This document shows positions 56,761-64,000 of a stretch of 64,000 nt of DNA, piece after piece. Location of the stretch: positions 124,001 through 188,000 of the forward strand of contig CAMWQM010000001.1 in the NCBI GenBank assembly GCA_947176375.1, given 5' to 3'. Below the pieces are notes generated by a model. The model ran no database searches and had not been told where the DNA came from. It saw only the letters and a list, made by a program, of their open reading frames with translations. A program made the translations under genes and the position numbers. Each line of letters starts with the position of its first letter. Position 1 is the stretch's first letter. The stretch comes from an uncultured Helicobacteraceae bacterium. Lineage in GTDB: Bacteria; Campylobacterota; Campylobacteria; Campylobacterales; Helicobacteraceae.

Positions 56761-57735
56761 CTATCCGCCTGTATGGTAAAATGCCCTACTAGAAGTCTCA
56801 TTTTCTCCCCATTTGTTTTTTTCTGGTTTGTTAAATACTGCTTTAATTAGTGCTTCTTTCATAGCAATTTTGTCATCATTTAATATAGCAGAACTTATAT
56901 CGATTGCATCTTCAAAATAAAGGCAAGGACAGATTATTCCATCACTTGTTAGACGAATCCTATTGCAACCCTCACAAAAGCTATGGCTATGAGGAGCGAT
57001 TATCCCAAAGGCTTTGGAAGAATCTAGCAATTCATACATATTTGCGGGACCAAAATGCCTTTTTTTTATCGGTTTAAAGCTATATTTAGTGCTAATAATT
57101 TTAAGCAGTTCGTCACCTCTAAAGCCCTTTAGTCCTTTGAAAGCAAAGCTATTATCCATATATTCAATATAGCGAAGCAAGTATCCTTCGCTCAAAGCAA
57201 AATCTAGCATTGGGATAATCTCATCATCATTAATTCCACGTAGTGGCACCATATTTAGTTTGATTTTTAAGCCATATTCCTTTGTTAGATTTAATCCATT
57301 TAGTATTGAATCTAGTGCATCTCTTTTGGAGATTTTAATGATTGTCTCTTTTTTTAGGCTATCAAGTGAGACATTGATACGTTTTAATCCCGTTTTACTT
57401 AAGTCTTTAATATATTTTTCAAGCAAGAAACCATTCGTAGTAAGTGCTACTTCAATACCACTTTTATAATCATAGATTCCTTTGATAAAACCGCTTAAAT
57501 CACTTCTTAAAAGCGGCTCTCCACCTGTTAGTCGAATCTTTTTTATCCCTAAATCCATAGCGATTTTTAAAAATTCTAGCATTTTAGGAAGGGGAATTAG
57601 TGTTTCTTCTATATATGGAGGTGTATTTGGCATACAATATTTGCATCTGAAATTGCAGTTTTTTGTAACACTAACTCTAATGTAGTCAATTTTTCGTCCA
57701 AAGCTATCAATTAATTTATTATTTATATCATTCAT
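56761..57735 (-). CDS. moaA: GTP 3',8-cyclase MoaA
   Basis: Radical SAM enzyme of molybdenum cofactor synthesis that rearranges GTP. The SAM cluster motif is TKNCNFRCKYCMPNTPPYI (about residues 24-42), the second cluster cysteines are in CEGCNRIRLTSDGIICPCLY (about 254-273), and the C-terminal Gly-Gly (HTGG) needed for activity is present. The 324 residues match the family. Molybdopterin would serve enzymes such as formate dehydrogenase. It stands alone downstream of the activase pair. Confidence 0.94.
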   Translation of the reverse strand: MNDINNKLIDSFGRKIDYIRVSVTKNCNFRCKYCMPNTPPYIEETLIPLPKMLEFLKIAMDLGIKKIRLTGGEPLLRSDLSGFIKGIYDYKSGIEVALTTNGFLLEKYIKDLSKTGLKRINVSLDSLKKETIIKISKRDALDSILNGLNLTKEYGLKIKLNMVPLRGINDDEIIPMLDFALSEGYLLRYIEYMDNSFAFKGLKGFRGDELLKIISTKYSFKPIKKRHFGPANMYELLDSSKAFGIIAPHSHSFCEGCNRIRLTSDGIICPCLYFEDAIDISSAILNDDKIAMKEALIKAVFNKPEKNKWGENETSSRAFYHTGG

Positions 57736-57868
57736 TTTATAAAGCCTTTGTTTAAAACTATGATTTTAACAAATTATTTATCAAATAAAGCAGAGATTTT
57801 ATGGGCAAATCTACTTTAAAAATCTAATCATAAAATTTATAAAATATTGCAAAATAGCTAGAAATTAA

Positions 57869-57912
57869 ATTTTAGATTCTCTTTAGAGGAGAACATTTAA
57901 AGAATCTAAAAT
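57869..57912 (-). terminator. Inverted repeat after the activase operon, probable terminator
   Basis: Perfect 12-bp arms ATTTTAGATTCT (57869-57880) and AGAATCTAAAAT (57901-57912) with a 20-base loop, starting 16 bases past the stop of the 436-residue gene. The arms again consist of an AGATTCT/AGAATCT pair. Confidence 0.5.
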
Positions 57913-57928
57913 AATTCATATGCAAAAT

Positions 57929-59239
57929 CTATATCTTTGCATTTGCTAGCATTAGCTTTATTCTATTTTCTTGATTGACTTTTGTTGCGCCTGGGTCGTA
58001 GTCTATTGAAACGATATTACTTTGTGGATTTTTCTCTTTTATTACTTTCATCATTCCGCGCCCAACGATATGGTTTGGCAGGCAACCAAATGGCTGTGTG
58101 CAAACGATATTATTCACCCCACTATTTATAAGCTCAAGCATTTCAGCAGTGAGCAGCCAGCCTTCACCCATATTCATACCCTCATCAATATAGCCTTTTA
58201 TCAATGTTTTTGTATGTGTAAAGTTTGCGGGGACATTGAAGATGCCGTGTTTTTTGATAATTTTATTTATTTCTTTTTGTCTATTTGCAAAGAAATAGTA
58301 AATGAGTTTATAAATAATTTTTTTGGCAAAATTCCCGCCATAGAGCTTATTTTCAGCGATTATATCATTCACACAATAAAGACAAAAATCTAAAAATCCA
58401 GGAATAACAACCTCGCACCCCTCATTTAGCAAAAAATATTCCAAATTATTATTCCCAATAGGAGAGAATTTAATATAGATTTCGCCCACAATCCCAACCT
58501 TAATTTTTGGCTCATTGTGGCGCAATAAATTTGCAAAATCATTTAGTATTAATTTGGTATCTTTTTTTAGCGCATTAAAGCTAACTAATGCTTTGCTTTG
58601 TGATAAATCGCAGATTCTTTCAATCCATTTGCTAACTAGATTCTCGCTCTCGCCTTTGTTTATCTCATAAGGTTTGCTTTGATTTAAAAGACACATCAAA
58701 ACATCGCCTATAATTACCGCATTTACAAGCTTTCTTAACATAGGGAGTGTTATTTTAAAGGCTTGGTCTTCCTCAAATCCGCTAAAATTAAGAGAGACAA
58801 CTGGAATCCTGCCAAAGCCACTTTTTTTGAGTGCTTTTCGTAATAAATATATATAGTTTGAAGCCCTACATCCGCCGCCTGTTTGCGTAATTAGCAAAGC
58901 AGTTTTTTCTAAATCATATTTTCCACTTTTTAATGCATCAATCAGCTGCCCAATAACAAGCAACGCAGGATAGCAGGTATCATTATGCACATTTTTTAAT
59001 CCTTCTTTTGCGAGATTTACGCCGCTATTTTCTAAAAGCTCTGCTTTATATCCATAGGATTTAAGGATATTTACCATAAAGCGAAAGTGAATAGGAAGCA
59101 TAGTAGGCACTAAAATAGTATGCGTTTCTTTCATCTCCTTACTAAATTTTACAAAGCCTTCATCTTGCTTTTCATTTGCACTCCAATTTGTGATATTTGG
59201 AATCTTCTCAAATCCTTGTGTATTCATACTTTTTGTCAT
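57929..59239 (-). CDS. Acyl-CoA dehydratase activase-related protein, second subunit
   Basis: A 436-residue protein like the C-terminal module of large acyl-CoA dehydratase activases. Conserved-looking Cys segments are HNDTCYPALLVIGQLIDAL, TGGGCRASNYIYLLRKAL and TQPFGCLPNHIVGRGMMK, likely iron-sulfur ligands as in 2-hydroxyacyl-CoA dehydratase folds. Its start overlaps the 1007-residue gene by four bases, so the two form one unit. In many anaerobes both parts are fused in one protein of about 1,400 residues. The substrate is unknown and no dehydratase is nearby. Confidence 0.75.
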   Translation of the reverse strand: MTKSMNTQGFEKIPNITNWSANEKQDEGFVKFSKEMKETHTILVPTMLPIHFRFMVNILKSYGYKAELLENSGVNLAKEGLKNVHNDTCYPALLVIGQLIDALKSGKYDLEKTALLITQTGGGCRASNYIYLLRKALKKSGFGRIPVVSLNFSGFEEDQAFKITLPMLRKLVNAVIIGDVLMCLLNQSKPYEINKGESENLVSKWIERICDLSQSKALVSFNALKKDTKLILNDFANLLRHNEPKIKVGIVGEIYIKFSPIGNNNLEYFLLNEGCEVVIPGFLDFCLYCVNDIIAENKLYGGNFAKKIIYKLIYYFFANRQKEINKIIKKHGIFNVPANFTHTKTLIKGYIDEGMNMGEGWLLTAEMLELINSGVNNIVCTQPFGCLPNHIVGRGMMKVIKEKNPQSNIVSIDYDPGATKVNQENRIKLMLANAKI

Positions 59240-62200
59240 AATATTTCCTCTCTTATGGATTCTATTTTTGTAGAATCTGCTAGATTTATAGAATCTAGAT
59301 TAAAATTTGTGGTATATGTTTCTTTTTTTCTAATCTCCATAGCACTAAGCAGGCTTCTAACTCGAATCTTTACAGCACCAAGATTATTAATTTCATCGAT
59401 TTTAATTTGTGTGTAGAATTTATTATTAGATTCTAAGATTCTCCTAACCTCATCGCTTGTAATTGAGTCAATTCCACATCCAAAGCTAACAAGCTGGATT
59501 AGCTCGATATTGTCGTGCTTATTTGTAAAATTCGCAGCACTATAAAGCCTTGAGTGATAACTCCATTGATTTAGCACTTCTAGTTTGCCAACTTCATCGC
59601 TAATGCTATCTTCTGAAAGCACAACAACACCTAGCGAATTTATAAGCTTATCAATTCCGTGATTTATCTCTGGATCGATGTGATATGGGCGTCCGCTTAA
59701 AATGATACATTTTAAATTATGCTCTTTTGCAAACTCCAAAGCCTTTTGTCCTTGTGATAAAATATCATTAATATGCGTTTGTCGCTTTTCAAATGCACTC
59801 AAGACTGCCTTTTTGAAAAGTTTTTTGTCTGCTTTAAATTCCTTTTTAAAAAATGGATATGCCTTTTTGATAAAATCATCGCTTCTATGCAATCCAAAAT
59901 ATGGATAGAGGAATCTAATATCTTTTAATTTATCAATATTTCTATTTAGTAATTCTGGGTAGTAGGCTACCACAGGGCAGTTATAGTTTGCACTTGATTT
60001 GCCCCCATCATCGAAACTATAAGACATACAAGGATAGAATATTGTATCTACACCTTTTGATAGCAGATTCTCAATATGTCCGTGAAGCAGCTTTGCAGGA
60101 TAACAAACTGTATCACTAGGAATACTATACTGCCCGAGTGAATAAGTTTTCCTGCTAGAAATATCAGATAAAATCACCTCATAGCCCAAATGCAAAAATA
60201 TTTCGTGCCAAAAGTAGATATTTTCATACATATTTAGCCCAAGTGGGATTCCAACTTTACCTTTGAAAGTTTTTATCTCATCATCGTGCTGTAATTTGAT
60301 ATTTAGATTCTTAATTTTATTTATCTTGTATTCATAGAGATTTGGTAAAAATACCATATTTTTCTTAATACCTAGTGGTTTATCACATCTATTCCCAGAG
60401 ATTAGCCTTCTGCCATTTTCAAACCGATTTATCGTAAGTTGACATTTATTCCCACAAATATTGCAAACACTAGGATTTGAGGTGTGAGTAAAGTTTGCCA
60501 AACCATCTTTAGAAATAATTGTGGAATCTTTACATTCTCTTGCAAATAATGCCACACCATAAGCTCCCATAAGTCCTGCGATTTTTGGGCGAATCACATT
60601 TCTATTAATTTCTTTTTCAAAGCTTCTTAAAATCGCATTATTTAAGAAAGTCCCGCCCTGCACGACAATATTTTTACCCAAATCATCAGCATCATTTGCG
60701 CGAATAACCTTATAAATCGCATTTTTTACCACGCTCATAGAAAGCCCAGCACTAATATCCTCTATGCATGCACCCTCTTTTTGTGCTTCTTTAACAGAGC
60801 TATTCATAAACACAGTGCACCTACTTCCAAGCTCCACAGGATGTTTAGATTCTAATCCTAGCTTTGCAAAAGTTTCAACATCATAGCCCATAGATTTAGC
60901 AAATGTTTCTATGAAGCTTCCACAGCCACTGCTGCAAGCCTCATTTAGCATAATGCTATCAATTGTGCCATTTTTGATATAAAAGCATTTCATATCCTGC
61001 CCACCAATATCGATGATGAAATCAACTTTTGGATTAAAGAATCTAGCGGCATTTAAGTGTGCCATAGTCTCAACCAAACCTATATCAATACTAAAAGCAC
61101 TTTTAATAAGCTCCTCACCATAGCCTGTAACGCCACTTCCTTTAATTTGAATAGAATTTCCTAGCAAATCATAGATTTTTACTAGCTCTTTTTTAAGCAC
61201 AGAGATAGGATTTCCCTCGTTGCTACCATAATATTTATATAAAATATTTCCAAGCTTATCTATCAAAACAAGCTTTGTAGTAGTGCTTCCACAATCAATC
61301 CCCAGATACGCATCGCCATTGTAAGTTTTAATATCAATTTCTTTTGTATTGGAGAGACTATGTCTGTATTCAAACTCCCTTAATTCCGCATTATTTGCAA
61401 AAAGTGGCTCTAAATATTTATTTCTACTTGTGCTATTTTTAGCATTTTCAAAGATATTAATTAGCTCATCGCAAGAATAATCAATATTTAGATTATTTGC
61501 ATAGAATGCCACTCCAAGCGCTACTGCGTATTGTGCAAAGTCTGGAAATATCGCATTTTCATCATTTAATTTTAAACTTTCTTTAAATCGCTTCTGCAAG
61601 CCTTTATAGTAGAAAAGTGGACCACCAAGAAATAGAATCTTGCCTTCAATTTTGCGTCCCTGCGCTAGCCCAGAAATTGTCTGCTCTACAACTGCTTGAA
61701 AAATAGAGGCGGAGATATCCTCTTTTTTTATGCCTTGATTTAGTAGTGGTTGCACATCAGTTTTAGCAAAAACACCGCAGCGAGAGGCTATCGGATAAAT
61801 CTTTGTGTGATTTAGCGATAGATTGTCAAATTCCTCTGGCGTTACATTTAAAAGCGTAATCATTTGGTCTATAAATGAGCCTGTGCCACCCGCACACGAG
61901 CCATTCATTCGCTCCTCCAAACCTCCGCTTAAAAAGATAATTTTTGCGTCTTCTCCACCGAGCTCAATAACTGCATCACTATCAGGCACAAGCTTTTTAA
62001 CAGCTTCAGCTGTGGCAAAAACCTCTTGTACAAAATCAATATTTGTAATTTTTGAGATTCCAAATCCAGCACTCCCAGATATTGCTACGCTAAATCGCTC
62101 ATTTCCTATTTGTTTTTTTAACTCTTTTAGTATTTCAATGCTTGTTTCTCTAACTTTAGAGTAATGTCTTTGATATTTTTGAAATACTATTCTCTCGTTC

Positions 62201-62259
62201 TCAAGCAAAACTACTTTAGCAGTAGTCGAGCCTACATCAATGCCTAAATTAAATTTCAT
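59236..62259 (-). CDS. Acyl-CoA dehydratase activase, tandem BadF/BcrA-type ATPase
   Basis: A 1007-residue cytoplasmic protein. Two ASKHA ATPase domains lie in tandem. The first (1-255) has GIDVGSTTAKVVLLE, VIELGGEDAKII and MNGSCAGGTGSFIDQM. The second (about 310-560) has GIDCGSTTTKLVLID, IDIGGQDMKCFYI and NEACSSGCGSFIETFA. Each has the Cys-rich turn that holds the subunit-bridging [4Fe-4S] cluster. CNICGNKC lies near residue 598, and a DUF2229-like domain starts near 665 (GIPLGLNMYENIYFWHEIF). Such ATPases energise electrons for 2-hydroxyacyl-CoA dehydratases or benzoyl-CoA reductases. The partner here is not visible. Confidence 0.85.
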   Translation of the reverse strand: MKFNLGIDVGSTTAKVVLLENERIVFQKYQRHYSKVRETSIEILKELKKQIGNERFSVAISGSAGFGISKITNIDFVQEVFATAEAVKKLVPDSDAVIELGGEDAKIIFLSGGLEERMNGSCAGGTGSFIDQMITLLNVTPEEFDNLSLNHTKIYPIASRCGVFAKTDVQPLLNQGIKKEDISASIFQAVVEQTISGLAQGRKIEGKILFLGGPLFYYKGLQKRFKESLKLNDENAIFPDFAQYAVALGVAFYANNLNIDYSCDELINIFENAKNSTSRNKYLEPLFANNAELREFEYRHSLSNTKEIDIKTYNGDAYLGIDCGSTTTKLVLIDKLGNILYKYYGSNEGNPISVLKKELVKIYDLLGNSIQIKGSGVTGYGEELIKSAFSIDIGLVETMAHLNAARFFNPKVDFIIDIGGQDMKCFYIKNGTIDSIMLNEACSSGCGSFIETFAKSMGYDVETFAKLGLESKHPVELGSRCTVFMNSSVKEAQKEGACIEDISAGLSMSVVKNAIYKVIRANDADDLGKNIVVQGGTFLNNAILRSFEKEINRNVIRPKIAGLMGAYGVALFARECKDSTIISKDGLANFTHTSNPSVCNICGNKCQLTINRFENGRRLISGNRCDKPLGIKKNMVFLPNLYEYKINKIKNLNIKLQHDDEIKTFKGKVGIPLGLNMYENIYFWHEIFLHLGYEVILSDISSRKTYSLGQYSIPSDTVCYPAKLLHGHIENLLSKGVDTIFYPCMSYSFDDGGKSSANYNCPVVAYYPELLNRNIDKLKDIRFLYPYFGLHRSDDFIKKAYPFFKKEFKADKKLFKKAVLSAFEKRQTHINDILSQGQKALEFAKEHNLKCIILSGRPYHIDPEINHGIDKLINSLGVVVLSEDSISDEVGKLEVLNQWSYHSRLYSAANFTNKHDNIELIQLVSFGCGIDSITSDEVRRILESNNKFYTQIKIDEINNLGAVKIRVRSLLSAMEIRKKETYTTNFNLDSINLADSTKIESIREEIL

Positions 62260-62378
62260 AAATTATCTTCCAATAGTGATTTTAAATATGGTTTAGTTAA
62301 AGCCTTAATGTGTATAATTTAGATGTGAATATCACTTCACTAGGCAAGAATAAAGCTTTATATAAAAAAGTTATTTGA

Positions 62379-62404
62379 GTTTAGAATCTAAAAAGACTCT
62401 AAAC
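62379..62404 (-). terminator. Stem-loop terminator after yceI
   Basis: The arms GTTTAGAATCT (62379-62389) and AGACTCTAAAC (62394-62404) pair fully in the minus-strand RNA (one G-U) with a 4-base loop, six bases past the yceI stop. The position supports a terminator; no strong U-tract follows. Confidence 0.55.
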
Positions 62405-62409
62405 TAGAT

Positions 62410-62952
62410 TTATTTTGCCATTCCTTCAATATCTATTGATATGCTAATTTCTTCACCAAGAGCTGCATTTGGTGTGCCTTTAGCAATGTCAAAATCTTTT
62501 CTATTAATTTTACCACTTAGGTTAAGTCCTATGACTTCTTTTCCAGCTTGATTTTTGGATACTCCAAAAACTTCAACTTCAAGTTTTACTTTTTTTGTAA
62601 TACCTTTAATTGTAATCTCAAACTCACCACTAGAAGCATTTGTAAGCTTTAAAGTAGCTTTTGGGAATTTTTTAGCATCGAAGTAGTCAGGGTCTTTAAT
62701 GTGAGCGTCCCTGTTTTCATTATTTGTATTTATTGAATCTATTTCAACCTCACCATTTAACGCAGTAAGCTTATTATTATCCACGCTTAAATATCCACTA
62801 AATTTAGAAAAAGTTCCTTTAACATTGCTAATACTTAAGTGCTTTAACTTAAACTCAACTAATGAATGTGATGTATCCACGCTATAATCTTTTGCTATTA
62901 ACACACTAAATGATAAAATACTTACTATTAAAAATTTAAACATATTGTTCAT
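62410..62952 (-). CDS. yceI: YceI-family periplasmic lipid-binding protein
   Basis: A 180-residue secreted protein with a signal peptide (about 1-20, FLIVSILSFSVLIAKD). The YceI lipocalin-like fold starts SVDTSHSLVEFKLKHLSISN, with KGTFSKFSGYL, the NRDAHIKDPDYFDAKKFP segment and the C-terminal GLNLSGKINRKDFDIAKGTP, all typical of the family. It binds isoprenoid or polar lipid chains. It is monocistronic, with its own terminator. Confidence 0.92.
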   Translation of the reverse strand: MNNMFKFLIVSILSFSVLIAKDYSVDTSHSLVEFKLKHLSISNVKGTFSKFSGYLSVDNNKLTALNGEVEIDSINTNNENRDAHIKDPDYFDAKKFPKATLKLTNASSGEFEITIKGITKKVKLEVEVFGVSKNQAGKEVIGLNLSGKINRKDFDIAKGTPNAALGEEISISIDIEGMAK

Positions 62953-63360
62953 TTTCTTCCTTTTTTAAAAATTAAAGTATCATTCTATTTAAAAAAAATT
63001 AGATTAAACTTAAAATTCGCCTACCAAGTTGCTACAATTTTGCTAAATGTTTTGATTCTATATAAAAAATTAAGTTTAAAAATTATGTTATTTTTAAAAT
63101 TATTTATTTAGTTTAAAGTTACCAAATTTATGGATAAATATTCTATTGAATCTAAAAAATAAAATCCTAACTATGCAAAATCTTTGCATATTCTTACTTT
63201 TTCTAAATCATTTGTCGTTTTTATTATATATGGTTTTTGTAGCTCTTTTTGGGCGATTAAAAATTTTATATCATTATTTAAAAAATTAAAATTTGAATCT
63301 CTCAATTTTAATTATCTCTAGCCTTGCTAAATCTAAAAAAGCTTAATTAAAAAAATATCT
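62953..63360. other. Intergenic region, nothing recognised
   Basis: AT-rich DNA between the 3' end of ispDF and the 5' end of yceI (same strand). It should contain the yceI promoter, but I cannot single out a convincing box, hairpin or gene remnant. Confidence 0.5.
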
Positions 63361-64000
63361 CTAAAATTCCAAACTATACTTCAAAGATACATTTGAGCTA
63401 ACGCATACTCCCTCACCTCTACCAATAAAGCCCATTTTTTCCATTGTTGTGGCTTTTATATTTATTTTATTTTTCTCAATTTGGAGGATTTGTGCTATGC
63501 ATTTAATCATTTCGTCTTTATGTGGATTAATCTTTGGAATCTCAGCTAAAATCATAATATCAATATTCACAATCCTAAAGCCAATGCCATAAACGAAATC
63601 AATTACTTTTTTTAGCAAAATTTTAGAATCTATATCTTTAAATTCATCACTGCTAGGCGGAAACCACTCGCCAATATCCCCTGCACCAATGCTCCCAAGA
63701 AATGCATCACAAAGCGAATGGATTAGCACATCTCCATCACTATGTGCCTCAAAGCCAAAACCACAATCAATTTTTATCCCGCCTAAAGTCATCTCTTTAT
63801 TTTTAACAAATTTATGCACATCAAAGCCAAAGCCAGTGAAATTATCACTAGTTTTATCAAATGAGATTCCATTTAGTGCAAAGTTTTTCAAATCGCTAAA
63901 ATAAGTTAGCTTTTCCAAATTTTTTGATCCAGTAATCGTAGCAATCCTCCCACCATAAGCATTAATCGCACTAGATTCATCACTAAAATTTCCTAATTTC
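63361..64000 (-). CDS. ispDF: Bifunctional IspD/IspF, C-terminal part (runs off the window)
   Basis: In Helicobacter and relatives one protein carries both CDP-ME synthase (IspD) and MECDP synthase (IspF), steps of the MEP isoprenoid pathway begun by Dxs. The frame is open to the right edge. SSAINAYGGRIATITGSKNL (about 63905-63975) is the end of IspD. IspF follows with GFGFDVHKF (zinc Asp and His), CGFGFEAHSDGDVLIHSLCD, SIGAGDIGEWFPPSS and GFIGRGEGVCV. The stop is at 63361. The start lies outside the window. Confidence 0.93.
   Translation of the reverse strand, partial: KLGNFSDESSAINAYGGRIATITGSKNLEKLTYFSDLKNFALNGISFDKTSDNFTGFGFDVHKFVKNKEMTLGGIKIDCGFGFEAHSDGDVLIHSLCDAFLGSIGAGDIGEWFPPSSDEFKDIDSKILLKKVIDFVYGIGFRIVNIDIMILAEIPKINPHKDEMIKCIAQILQIEKNKINIKATTMEKMGFIGRGEGVCVSSNVSLKYSLEF

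Noticed and set aside
1..64000. CRISPR arrays, rRNA or tRNA genes, insertion sequences
   Set aside because: I looked in all gaps for regularly spaced repeats, cloverleaf and T-loop sequences, and transposase-like frames, and found none. Short or divergent cases could be missed by eye.

Overview
The window comes from an AT-rich (roughly 30% GC, by eye) member of Campylobacterota, most likely a Helicobacter. Several local gene orders match Helicobacter pylori as I remember it: argS-tatA-gmk-acidic protein-nucT; minD-minE...dprA-ruvX; fliF-fliG-fliH-dxs; rpsB-tsf. The predicted proteins read like Helicobacter orthologues. It differs from H. pylori in having hisC, a pyruvate formate-lyase (pflB), a selenium-linked trio (fdhT, fdhU, selU), a two-gene acyl-CoA dehydratase activase and an extra polysaccharide-deacetylase/WD40 pair.

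Layout. 1-5.4 kb: speA (partial, with a frameshift near its start), ybeY with a long low-complexity insertion, an FkbM-like methyltransferase gene switched off by a C9 tract, thiS and glmU. 5.5-7.8 kb: motA-motB-fliP. 7.9-9.9 kb: decaying DNA with a frameshifted PH-domain protein, an AddA-like scrap and a perfect 21-bp hairpin. 9.9-16.9 kb: gpsA-argS-tatA, gmk with an acidic receiver-like protein, nucT and fliR. 17-19.7 kb: a LolD-like ATPase, tsf, rpsB. 19.7-20.6 kb: a decayed outer-membrane protein. 20.6-26 kb: minD-minE-deacetylase-WD40-dprA-ruvX. 26-31.2 kb: fdhU-fdhT, selU, pyrC, phosphomannomutase. 31.4-38.7 kb: hisC-fliF-fliG-fliH-dxs-membrane protein. 38.8-44.5 kb: plsY-folB, a Mla-type lipid transporter (permease, ATPase, MlaD, lipoprotein), gltX. 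44.5-45.4 kb: a second decayed outer-membrane protein. 45.5-47.7 kb: pflB. 47.9-55.8 kb: a broken VirB-type type IV secretion cluster (virB11, 10, 9, 8, 7, 6, part of virB4, and a MobC-like gene). 56-64 kb: a small membrane protein, moaA, the activase pair, yceI and ispDF (partial).

How the parts connect. Flagellar functions are spread over four sites (motAB-fliP, fliR, fliFGH). Selenium handling (FdhT/FdhU, SelU), MoaA and PflB together suggest formate metabolism through a molybdenum or tungsten selenoenzyme, although no formate dehydrogenase or PFL-activating enzyme is in view.

The most striking pattern not explained by genes is a heavily over-represented near-palindrome, AGAWTCT (AGAATCT/AGATTCT). 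It occurs inside genes, makes up much of the low-complexity insertions in YbeY and the FkbM-like protein, and forms inverted pairs at several gene ends that look like terminators. Single-base frameshifts occur in speA, the PH-domain gene, virB8 and virB9. Some may be assembly errors, and that should be excluded before any of these genes is called dead.
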